Below, piece after piece: positions 6,921 through 13,241 of a DNA stretch of 14,016 nt. This DNA comes from Thiobacillus denitrificans (GTDB lineage Bacteria; Pseudomonadota; Gammaproteobacteria; Burkholderiales; Thiobacillaceae). Both the position numbers and the translations under genes were made by a program. The stretch lies in the NCBI GenBank assembly GCA_002424845.1, contig DILD01000074.1, positions 1 to 14,016 on the forward strand. The letters run 5' to 3'. Under the pieces are notes generated by a model. The model ran no database searches, was not told the DNA's origin, and worked only from the letters and a program-made list of their open reading frames with translations. The first letter of the stretch is position 1; the number at the start of each line of letters is the position of its first letter.

Positions 6921-6949
6921 ACGAAACCCCGCTGCCCACCGACATTGCC

Positions 6950-8839
6950 ATGGCCCATACCATCCCGCTCGCCAACAGCCTTCACCGTGCCACATTCGAC
7001 GCCCTGCGGCGGCAGGCGCCGTTTGCCGCCATGCGCGAGGAAGCGGTGCTGTGGCTGGTGCAACGCCTTTCGGTGGCCTATTTTGCGAACGGCGCCGTCC
7101 TGCTCGATCCGGCCGAATCCTCCCCCGACTCCCTGTTCATCATCAAACAGGGCACGGTCAGCGGCGACACGGCGGAAGGCCAGACGGTGCTGCAACTGGC
7201 CGCGGGCGAGATGTTCCCGCTCGGCGCCCTGCTCGCCGGGCGCGGCGCGGCCAACCGCTACGTCGCGGCAGCCGATACCTTCTGCTACCTGCTTCCCGCC
7301 GCCGACTTCCATGCGCTGCTGGCGATGAGCACCGAGTTCAACGATTTCTGCACGCGCCGCATCGCCAGCCTGCTGGAAGAGTCGCAGCGTGCCGTGCAAG
7401 CGGAATACGCGCTGGCGCTGGACGATGACAGCCGCTTCGCACGACCGCTTGCCAGCCTGATCCGCCGCGCGCCGCTGGCGACCCTGTCCGGCACGCCGCT
7501 GTCCGATGCGCTGGCGGCGATGGAATCCGCACGGGTCGGCTCGGTGGTGATCACGAACACCGCCGGGCAACCGCTCGGCATTCTCACGCTGAAGGACGTG
7601 CTGGCTCGCGTCACGCTGGCCGGCGTGCCGCTCGCCACACCGATCGACCAGGTGATGACCCCCGACCCGGCCACGCTCGATGTCAACGCGCCTGTAGCCG
7701 ATGCGCTGGTGCTGATGGCGCGCCAGGGCATCCATCACATCCCCCTGATCCAGGCGGGCAAGCTGGTCGGCGTGGTGTCGGAGAAAGACGTGTTCGCCCT
7801 GCGCCGCCTGTCGGTGGAAGGCATCACCGCTGCAATTACACGCAGCGAAGACCCCGCCCGCCTGCCCGCCCTGGCGCACGATATCGGCGATCTGGCGCAC
7901 AGTCTGCTGGCGCAGGGGATGGATGCGGAAAACCTCACGGCCATCATTTCCAGTCTGAACGACCGCCTCACCGAGCGCATCGTCACGCTGGAAAGCGAAT
8001 CCGATGCCACGCTCGGCGGGCTGCGCTGGTGCTGGCTGGCACTGGGTTCGGAAGGCCGCATGGAGCAGACGCTTTCCACCGACCAGGACAATGCACTGAT
8101 CTTCGCCGAAGCAAGCGCTGCCCAGCGCGATGCGCTGCTCGCTTTTGCGCAACGCGTGAACAATCGGCTCGACGCCTGCGGGTTTCCGTTGTGCAAGGGC
8201 GACATCATGGCAAGCAACCCCAAGTGGTGCCTGTCGCTGGCCGACTGGCGACAGCAGTTCACGCAATGGATCGACCACGGCAGCCCCGAAGCCCTGCTCC
8301 ACGCCAGCATTTTTTTCGATTTCCGCCCGCTCACCGGCGATGCCGCGCTGGCGCTCGACCTGCGTGCCTGGCTCAACCACGCCGCGCAAAAGAATCCGCG
8401 CTTCCTCCATCAAATGGCCGGCAACGCGCTGCGCAACCGCCCGCCGCTCGGGCTGGTGCGCGATTTCGTACTGTCCGACAACGACGCTCACCCCCACACC
8501 ATCGATCTCAAGCTCAACGGCGCCACGCCCTTTGTCGACGCCGCGCGCATTTTTGCGCTGGCGGCCGGCAGTCCGCAAACCAACACCGCCAAGCGACTGC
8601 GGGAAGCCGCCCACGCATTGCACATTCCCGACACCGAGCTGGCGGACTGGAACCGCGCGTTCCACTTTCTACAACTGCTGCGCTTGCGCCATCAGCATGG
8701 GCAGCAACGCACCGGCACCCTCCCCGACAACCACCTCAACCCTGACTCGCTCAACCCGCTCGACCGTCGCATCCTGAAAGAAGCGCTACGCCAGGCACGC
8801 AAGGTGCAAACCCGTCTGGCGATGGATTACAAGCTGTGA
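6950..8839 (+). CDS. cNMP-binding-like / CBS pair / DUF294 putative nucleotidyltransferase
   Basis: From the ATG at 6950 the protein has 629 residues. An upstream in-frame ATG at 6824 adds 42 unconvincing residues, and neither start has a clear Shine-Dalgarno site. Domain order: a cyclic-nucleotide-binding-like domain (about 10-135), a CBS pair (about 174-286), a DUF294 nucleotidyltransferase-like domain with G366-SEGRMEQ and D378-QDNA, which resembles the GS...DxD active site of GlnD-type enzymes, and a C-terminal DUF294_C helical domain (about 480-625). CBS pairs usually sense adenine nucleotides. The cNMP-like domain seems to lack the usual glutamate of the phosphate-binding cassette (GALLAGRGAANR from residue 92). 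It overlaps the exonuclease gene by 4 bases and lies upstream of the symporter pair. It may adjust transporter activity or modify a partner protein, but the substrate is unknown. Confidence 0.88.
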   Translation: MAHTIPLANSLHRATFDALRRQAPFAAMREEAVLWLVQRLSVAYFANGAVLLDPAESSPDSLFIIKQGTVSGDTAEGQTVLQLAAGEMFPLGALLAGRGAANRYVAAADTFCYLLPAADFHALLAMSTEFNDFCTRRIASLLEESQRAVQAEYALALDDDSRFARPLASLIRRAPLATLSGTPLSDALAAMESARVGSVVITNTAGQPLGILTLKDVLARVTLAGVPLATPIDQVMTPDPATLDVNAPVADALVLMARQGIHHIPLIQAGKLVGVVSEKDVFALRRLSVEGITAAITRSEDPARLPALAHDIGDLAHSLLAQGMDAENLTAIISSLNDRLTERIVTLESESDATLGGLRWCWLALGSEGRMEQTLSTDQDNALIFAEASAAQRDALLAFAQRVNNRLDACGFPLCKGDIMASNPKWCLSLADWRQQFTQWIDHGSPEALLHASIFFDFRPLTGDAALALDLRAWLNHAAQKNPRFLHQMAGNALRNRPPLGLVRDFVLSDNDAHPHTIDLKLNGATPFVDAARIFALAAGSPQTNTAKRLREAAHALHIPDTELADWNRAFHFLQLLRLRHQHGQQRTGTLPDNHLNPDSLNPLDRRILKEALRQARKVQTRLAMDYKL

Positions 8840-9531
8840 TCTGGCCGTTTTCCAAACGCACGCTGCCCGGCCTTGATGACGCCGGCAACAGGCGGCGTGC
8901 GGCGCTGATCCATCAGACCTTCGATCTCAAACAAGCGCTGACCGATATGCGCTGGTGCGTGGTCGACACGGAAACCGGCGGTCTCGACGCGCAAAGCGAT
9001 CCCCTGCTCTCGATCGGCGCGATCTCGATCGAACACCGCTGCATCGCGCTCGACCACAGCCTGGAAGTCGGACTCGCGCAGGCACAATCGACCGCGGCCT
9101 CGAATATCCTGATCCATGGCATCGGCGGCAGCGAACAGCGTGCCGGCCAGCCGCCGCACGAGGCCTTGCTGTCCTGGCAGGAATTTGCCCGGGACACCCC
9201 GCGGGTGGCCTTTCACGCTGCGTTCGACCAGACCGTGTTGCAGCGTGCCGAGCGTGAGTATCTGGGATTGTCGATCGCCGCCCCATGGTTCGATGCGGCC
9301 GTCGTCGCGCCGCTGCTGTTCCCCGACGCGGCCCCGCACTGCCGTCACCTCGACGACTGGCTGAACCGCTTCGGGATTGCCGTATACGCGCGCCATGGCG
9401 CACTGGCCGACGCCTACGCCACCGCCGAGCTGTGGCTGGTGCTGCTCGAAGCGGCCCGGCGCGAAAAAATCGCCACGGCGCACCAGCTGCGCAACCTGCT
9501 GCGTGCACGCCGCTGGCTATCGGCAAATTAG
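8836..9531 (+). CDS. DEDDh-type 3'-5' exonuclease, DnaQ-like
   Basis: The 231-residue protein shows all three exonuclease motifs of the DnaQ/DEDDh superfamily: Exo I D44-TE46 in VDTETGG, Exo II D131 in FHAAFDQTVL, and Exo III H187 and D192 in RHGALADAYATAE. These acidic residues bind two divalent metals and remove 3' nucleotides from DNA or RNA. The start is a GTG whose last bases form the stop of the preceding gene (GTGA, 8836-8839), so translation is likely coupled to the DUF294 protein. It is an orphan exonuclease, not attached to a polymerase or helicase, and its length is usual for stand-alone epsilon-like proteins. Similar genes occur beside DUF294 and symporter genes in other proteobacteria, to my knowledge, but the reason for the link is unknown. 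Confidence 0.9.
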   Translation: MIWPFSKRTLPGLDDAGNRRRAALIHQTFDLKQALTDMRWCVVDTETGGLDAQSDPLLSIGAISIEHRCIALDHSLEVGLAQAQSTAASNILIHGIGGSEQRAGQPPHEALLSWQEFARDTPRVAFHAAFDQTVLQRAEREYLGLSIAAPWFDAAVVAPLLFPDAAPHCRHLDDWLNRFGIAVYARHGALADAYATAELWLVLLEAARREKIATAHQLRNLLRARRWLSAN

Positions 9532-9545
9532 CGTTCGCTAATCTG

Positions 9546-9565
9546 TTTGTCGGCTACATGACAAA
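9546..9565. repeat. Palindrome TTTGTC-N8-GACAAA overlapping the symporter promoter
   Basis: TTTGTC (9546-9551) and GACAAA (9560-9565) are perfect inverted copies with an 8-base spacer. The centre-to-centre distance of 14 bases places one arm on the -35 hexamer and the other in the spacer. That is a typical position for a repressor operator. The binding protein is not recognised. Confidence 0.5.
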
Positions 9566-9575
9566 TCCTTACACT
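9547..9575 (+). promoter_or_regulatory. Predicted promoter of the symporter operon
   Basis: TTGTCG (9547-9552), a 17-base spacer and TACACT (9570-9575, four of six matches) form a good sigma70-type promoter. Transcription would start near 9582, about 56 bases before the DUF4212 start. It lies in the 106-base gap after the exonuclease, so the symporter pair can be transcribed separately from the two genes before it. Confidence 0.5.
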
Positions 9576-9637
9576 CCGCGCACGCGCAAAAAGTTTCGAT
9601 AAAGCGCGCTATTCATTCACGCTCAAGGAGGAATGCC

Positions 9638-9901
9638 ATGCAATTGTCGGAGAAACATCAGGAGTACTGGCAAAGGAACCTGCGAATGACCGCAGTGTTG
9701 CTCGCCATCTGGTTCGTGGCGACATTCGTCGTCATCTATTTCGCCCCCCAGCTCAATGAAATCGTCATCATGGGTTTCCCCTTCGCCTTCTACATGGGCG
9801 CCCAGGGTTCCCTGATCATCTATGTCCTGATCATCTGGTTCTACGCCCGGCGCATGAACCAGCTGGACAATGAATACGGCGTACAAGAGGGAGAAGAATA
9901 A
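9638..9901 (+). CDS. DUF4212 small subunit of sodium:solute symporter
   Basis: The 87-residue protein has two membrane helices (about 17-36 and 45-67) with a short hydrophilic N-terminus (KHQEYWQRNLRMT) and a charged C-terminus. YWQRNLRMT, IVIMGFPFAFYMGAQGS, the YARRMNQLDNEYG end and the tight coupling to a large symporter match the DUF4212 family, described as the small subunit of solute:sodium symporters of the VC_2705 type. The ribosome-binding site AAGGAGGA (9625-9632) is strong and 5 bases from the ATG. Its stop overlaps the symporter start by one base (TAATG), so the two are translated together and probably form a membrane complex. The biochemical role of the small subunit is not established. 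Confidence 0.92.
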   Translation: MQLSEKHQEYWQRNLRMTAVLLAIWFVATFVVIYFAPQLNEIVIMGFPFAFYMGAQGSLIIYVLIIWFYARRMNQLDNEYGVQEGEE

Positions 9902-12009
9902 TGACCGCAGTCACACAGAGCCAGTTCTTCCAGCAACTGAAGAAGTACTACACCTTCTATACCGGCGGCTTCATCGCCTTCGTCATCGTGCTGGCCATCC
10001 TGGAGCAGATGGGCCTTCCACCCAAGTGGATCGGCTTCATCTTCCTCGGCGCGACCATCGCCCTGTATGCCGGCATCGGCATCATGTCGAAAACCGCCGA
10101 CGTCTCGGAATACTACGTCGCCGGCCGCCGCGTTCCTGCCATATTCAACGGCATGGCAACCGGCGCCGACTGGATGTCGGCCGCGTCCTTCATCGGTATG
10201 GCGGGTACCCTGTACCTCGCCGGCTATGACGGCCTCGCCTTCGTGTTGGGCTGGACCGGCGGCTATGTGCTGGTGGCACTGTTTCTCGCGCCCTACCTGC
10301 GCAAGTTCGGCCAGTTCACCATCCCCGACTTCCTCGGTTCGCGCTACAACGGCAACCTGCCCCGCACCATCGGCGTGATCGCCGCCATCATCTGCTCCTT
10401 CACCTACGTGGTGGCGCAGATCTACGGCGTCGGCATCATCACCGCCCGCCTCACCGGCATCGAGTTCCAGTACGGTGTGTTCCTCGGTCTGGCCGGCATC
10501 CTGGTGTGCTCCTTCCTCGGCGGCATGCGCGCGGTGACCTGGACCCAGGTCGCGCAGTACATCATCCTGATCATCGCCTACATGATCCCGGTGGTGTGGC
10601 TGTCGGTGGCTCACACCGGCAACCCGGTGCCGCAGATCGCCTACGGCCAGGTGCTGCAGCAGGTCACGCAGCTGGAAAACGAGTTCAACAACGCCGAGAC
10701 CACCAAGGGCGCTGCCGAAGCCTCGGCCCGCGCGGCGTTCAAGGCACAGCAGGACTCGTTCGAAGCCAGGATCGCGGCGCTGGACGAAGCCGTGGCCGCC
10801 GGCACCGGCGATGCCTTCCTCGAAGCCCAGCGTGCGGAAGCCGGCAACCCCGACGACTTCGCGGCGACCACCGACGCACTCAAGGCGGCGTGGAAGAAAT
10901 CGGCTGACGGCGCCAAAGGCAAGACCGGTCCGGTCTCGGCCCACGCCACCGCGTTTGCCGGCAAGGGCGCTGAAGCCAAGGCCCGGGCCAACCCCGACGC
11001 GACCGAAGCGGACATTGCTGCCGCGAAAGCCGAAGACCAGGAAGCCTCCAACATCAAGCGCCGCAACTTCATCGCGCTGGTGCTGTGCCTGATGGTCGGT
11101 ACCGCTTCGCTGCCGCACATCCTGATGAGGTACTACACCACGCCGTCGGTGCGTGATGCGCGCAAGTCGGTGTTCTGGTCGCTGTTCTTCATCTTCCTGC
11201 TGTACTTCACCGCGCCTGCGCTGGCGGTGCTGGTCAAGTTCGAGGTGTACAGCAACCTGGTCGGCTCGTCGTTCGCGGCGCTACCCGCCTGGGTAGCGAA
11301 CTGGTCGGCGGTGGATGCGACCCTGATGAAGATCGTCGACATCAACCTGGACGGCATCGTGCAGCTCGCCGAAATCACCATCGGCGGCGACCTCATCGTG
11401 CTGGCCACCCCGGAAATCGCAGGCCTGCCCTACGTGATCTCGGGCATGGTGGCCGCGGGCGGTCTGGCTGCTGCGCTGTCGACGGCCGACGGCCTCCTGC
11501 TGACCATCGCCAACGCGCTGTCGCACGACGTCTACTACAAGATGATCGACCCGAAAGCCTCCACGGTTCGCCGTCTGGCCATTTCCAAGGGCCTGCTGGT
11601 GCTGGTGGCGCTGTTCGCCGCGTACACCGCTTCGCTGAAACCGGGTGACATCCTGTTCCTGGTCGGCGCGGCGTTCTCGCTGGCAGCCTCGGCGTTCTTC
11701 CCGGCGCTGGTGCTCGGCGTGTTCTGGAAGCGCGCCAACTACCTCGGCGCAGTCGTCGGCATGCTCGCCGGCCTGGGCGTGTGCATGTACTACATGGTCA
11801 TCACCTACCCGTTCTTCGGTGGCGTGGCAGCGAACCAGTGGTTCAGCATCGCCCCGATCGCCGCCGGCGTGTTCGGCATGCCGATCGGCTTCATCGGCGT
11901 GATCGTCGGTTCGCTGATCTCCAAGGCGCCCAGCCTGGAAATCCAGCAACTGGTCGACCACGTGCGCTACCCGAATCTGGTGGGCGACATCGACACCCGC
12001 GCAACCTGA
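9901..12009 (+). CDS. Sodium:solute symporter large subunit, VC_2705 / acetate-permease-like
   Basis: The 702-residue protein belongs to the SSS family. Typical signatures are SEYYVAGRRVPAIFNGMATG near residue 70, ADWMSAASFIGMAGTLYLAG, GTASLPHILMRYYT and LSTADGLLLTIANALSHDVY (L526 onwards, the helix that holds the second sodium site in this fold). It probably co-transports a small carboxylate such as acetate with sodium, although the substrate cannot be read from sequence. Usual members have about 570-590 residues. The excess is a hydrophilic alanine/glutamate/lysine-rich insert at about 255-386. Counting five helices from the cytoplasmic SEYYVAGR loop puts this insert in the periplasm. It is co-translated with the DUF4212 subunit and followed by a double terminator. 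Confidence 0.93.
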   Translation: MTAVTQSQFFQQLKKYYTFYTGGFIAFVIVLAILEQMGLPPKWIGFIFLGATIALYAGIGIMSKTADVSEYYVAGRRVPAIFNGMATGADWMSAASFIGMAGTLYLAGYDGLAFVLGWTGGYVLVALFLAPYLRKFGQFTIPDFLGSRYNGNLPRTIGVIAAIICSFTYVVAQIYGVGIITARLTGIEFQYGVFLGLAGILVCSFLGGMRAVTWTQVAQYIILIIAYMIPVVWLSVAHTGNPVPQIAYGQVLQQVTQLENEFNNAETTKGAAEASARAAFKAQQDSFEARIAALDEAVAAGTGDAFLEAQRAEAGNPDDFAATTDALKAAWKKSADGAKGKTGPVSAHATAFAGKGAEAKARANPDATEADIAAAKAEDQEASNIKRRNFIALVLCLMVGTASLPHILMRYYTTPSVRDARKSVFWSLFFIFLLYFTAPALAVLVKFEVYSNLVGSSFAALPAWVANWSAVDATLMKIVDINLDGIVQLAEITIGGDLIVLATPEIAGLPYVISGMVAAGGLAAALSTADGLLLTIANALSHDVYYKMIDPKASTVRRLAISKGLLVLVALFAAYTASLKPGDILFLVGAAFSLAASAFFPALVLGVFWKRANYLGAVVGMLAGLGVCMYYMVITYPFFGGVAANQWFSIAPIAAGVFGMPIGFIGVIVGSLISKAPSLEIQQLVDHVRYPNLVGDIDTRAT

Positions 12010-12021
12010 TCGTTGCACCCA

Positions 12022-12039
12022 GCGCGCCTTCGGGCGCGC
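12022..12039 (+). terminator. First hairpin after the symporter (UUCG tetraloop)
   Basis: GCGCGCC (12022-12028) pairs with GGCGCGC (12033-12039) around TTCG, giving a very stable C(UUCG)G tetraloop hairpin 12 bases after the stop codon. It is followed by A rather than T, so on the plus strand it more likely protects the 3' end. The true terminator follows at once. Confidence 0.6.
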
Positions 12040-12072
12040 AAAAAAAGCCAGCCCCGCGGGGCTGGCTTTTTT
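12040..12072. terminator. Bidirectional Rho-independent terminator
   Basis: Seven A (12040-12046), GCCAGCCCC (12047-12055), GGGGCTGGC (12058-12066) and six T (12067-12072) form a symmetric terminator. On the plus strand it ends the symporter message, and on the minus strand the TPR gene message, whose stop lies at 12086. Confidence 0.93.
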
Positions 12073-12085
12073 ACGTCCCCGACAC

Positions 12086-12664
12086 TCAGCCCAGTCGATG
12101 CGCGTAGTCGCTGCGTTCCGCATCGTGAATCAGCCGCTGCGCAGTCTGCGGATCGTACGACAGCGTGTGCTCGATCGCCGCCGTCACCTTGTCCGGCTCG
12201 TTGCAGTGATGCCACGCCATCCCCAGTGCATACCAGGCCAGACCGTTCATCGGCTGCAATTTGCCGGCCTCGGTCAGCGCCGCCGCGGCGTCCCGGTGGC
12301 GACCGTGCCGCGCATGCAGCATGCCCAGCCCATACCAGGCACGATCATTTTTCGGATTCAATTCAGTCGCCCGCAGAAACGCTGCGATCGCCGCGTCGTC
12401 CATGCCGCCCTTATCGCGCGCGTAGGCAAGATTGAACCAGGTATGTGCGTCGTCCGGCTCAAGTTCAACCGCGCGTGCCAGCCAGGCCTCTGCCTCCGCC
12501 CAGCGCTCTTGTTGCGCCTCCAACCAGCCCAGCGTACGCAAGGTTTCCGCATGATTCGGGTCGGCAGCAAGGCTGTCGCGATACGCGTCCAGCGCGCGCT
12601 CGCGCTGGCCCAGCATGTTGAGAAACATGCCCCGCAGGCCATGTCGCACACGGTCATAATTCAT
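12086..12664 (-). CDS. Tetratricopeptide repeat (TPR) protein
   Basis: The 192 residues consist almost entirely of about five TPR units of 34 residues (near 5-36, 38-71, 73-105, 107-139 and a weaker 141-172). They show the repeat signature W/Y-x2-L-G/A and A-x-x-A/F closing in D/N-P, for example TWFNLAYARDKGGMDDAAIAAFLRA... within a unit, with ELNP and ELEP unit ends. Such proteins are helical scaffolds for protein-protein contacts. No signal peptide or membrane segment is seen, so a cytosolic location is likely. No enzymatic domain is attached, and neighbours give no clue to its partner. The ATG at 12664 lacks a strong ribosome-binding site. It faces the symporter and ends at the shared bidirectional terminator. 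Confidence 0.85.
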   Translation of the reverse strand: MNYDRVRHGLRGMFLNMLGQRERALDAYRDSLAADPNHAETLRTLGWLEAQQERWAEAEAWLARAVELEPDDAHTWFNLAYARDKGGMDDAAIAAFLRATELNPKNDRAWYGLGMLHARHGRHRDAAAALTEAGKLQPMNGLAWYALGMAWHHCNEPDKVTAAIEHTLSYDPQTAQRLIHDAERSDYAHRLG

Positions 12665-12732
12665 CGTGGTATCAATTCAAAGTGGAATCAGCGCACATTG
12701 TCATGGCCGGGCGACAGCCTGACAAGCTGCGT

Positions 12733-12738
12733 TAGAAT
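12733..12738 (+). promoter_or_regulatory. Possible -10 element before the 99-residue membrane protein
   Basis: TAGAAT at 12733-12738 matches TATAAT at five of six positions and lies 28 bases before the ATG. No good -35 hexamer is found 16-18 bases upstream, so the assignment is weak. Confidence 0.3.
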
Positions 12739-12765
12739 CACCCATTCGTTTCAGGAACCCTCGCC

Positions 12766-13065
12766 ATGCCGCTCGACATTCTGCTGGTCTCCATTCTGCG
12801 CGCCCTGGTTGAAGTCGCCGGCTTTGCCCTGCTTGGGCAAGGCGTGCTGGTTCTGCTGGCCGGAAAATATCGCGAGCAAAACATCTTTTATCGCGCGCTG
12901 CGCACCATCACCCATCCCGTCGTGCGGGCCGTGCGTTTCATCACCCCACGTTTCATTCTCGATGTCCACGTGCCAGTGCTCACCTTCTTCCTGCTGTTAT
13001 GGCTATGGTTCATGCTGGCATTCGCCAAACGCCACCTGTGCGGCCTGCATGGACTGGCGTGCTAA
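12766..13065 (+). CDS. Small conserved-looking membrane protein, function unknown
   Basis: The 99-residue protein has two hydrophobic helices (about 12-32 and 68-87) joined by a basic amphipathic loop (KYREQNIFYRALRTITHP ... VRAVRFITPR), and ends with two cysteines in a short tail. An AGGA lies about 11 bases before the ATG, an acceptable ribosome-binding site. The gene sits between the divergent TPR gene and a tRNA and has coding-like composition without an obvious overlapping alternative. The P-V-V-R-x-V-R-x-I-x-P loop followed by a helix is reminiscent of a half unit of YggT-type proteins, but the similarity is too weak to assign. It could be a structural or transport-accessory protein of the inner membrane. 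Confidence 0.7.
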   Translation: MPLDILLVSILRALVEVAGFALLGQGVLVLLAGKYREQNIFYRALRTITHPVVRAVRFITPRFILDVHVPVLTFFLLLWLWFMLAFAKRHLCGLHGLAC

Positions 13066-13087
13066 ATCCGTTGGCCCGAGTTCCAGC

Positions 13088-13116
13088 TTGACTTGGGCCG
13101 CTCTAACCGGTTAAAT
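13088..13116 (+). promoter_or_regulatory. Predicted promoter of the tRNA-Phe gene
   Basis: TTGACT (13088-13093), a 17-base spacer and TTAAAT (13111-13116) precede a GC-rich stretch GCGCCC (13118-13123). The GC-rich discriminator is typical of stable-RNA promoters under stringent control. Transcription would start near 13123, a few bases before the mature tRNA. Confidence 0.6.
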
Positions 13117-13129
13117 TGCGCCCTCTTTT

Positions 13130-13205
13130 GGCCAGTTAGCTCAGTTGGTAGAGCAGCGGATTGAAAATCCGCGTGTCCTTGGTTCGATTCCGAGACTGGC
13201 CACCA
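13130..13205 (+). tRNA. tRNA-Phe (anticodon GAA)
   Basis: All parts of the cloverleaf are seen: acceptor stem GGCCAGT (13130-13136) with ACTGGCC (13195-13201), D stem GCTC/GAGC (13139-13142, 13151-13154), anticodon stem GCGGA/TCCGC with loop TTGAAAA (13161-13167, anticodon GAA), a 5-base variable loop, T stem CTTGG/CCGAG with TTCGATT, discriminator A (13202) and an encoded CCA (13203-13205). Total length is 76 bases, and GAA reads the phenylalanine codons UUC and UUU. Confidence 0.98.
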
Positions 13206-13215
13206 GTATTCAGCG

Positions 13216-13241
13216 CGGCCCCCAGAAATGGGGGCCGTTTT
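13216..13241 (+). terminator. Rho-independent terminator of tRNA-Phe
   Basis: CGGCCCCCA (13216-13224) pairs with TGGGGGCCG (13229-13237) around a GAAA tetraloop, followed by TTTT (13238-13241). It begins 11 bases after the tRNA. The T-run touches the stop codon of the convergent minus-strand gene. Confidence 0.9.

Noticed and set aside
6824..6949. A 42-residue extension of the DUF294 protein from ATG 6824
   Set aside because: The extra residues resemble no domain, the region holds a palindrome and a possible promoter, and family members begin near the cNMP-like domain.
6830..8665. A 611-codon minus-strand frame opposite the DUF294 gene
   Set aside because: Shadow frame with low-complexity Arg/Gly/Gln-rich translation and no domains. 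The plus strand encodes clear CBS and DUF294 motifs.
9841..11118. A 425-codon minus-strand frame opposite the symporter
   Set aside because: Shadow of the symporter with His/Gly/Asp-rich translation and no recognisable family.
13130..13241. tRNA-Phe as an integration site of a mobile element
   Set aside because: No integrase, no repeated 3' tRNA fragment and no foreign-looking genes are seen beside it, and a normal terminator follows.
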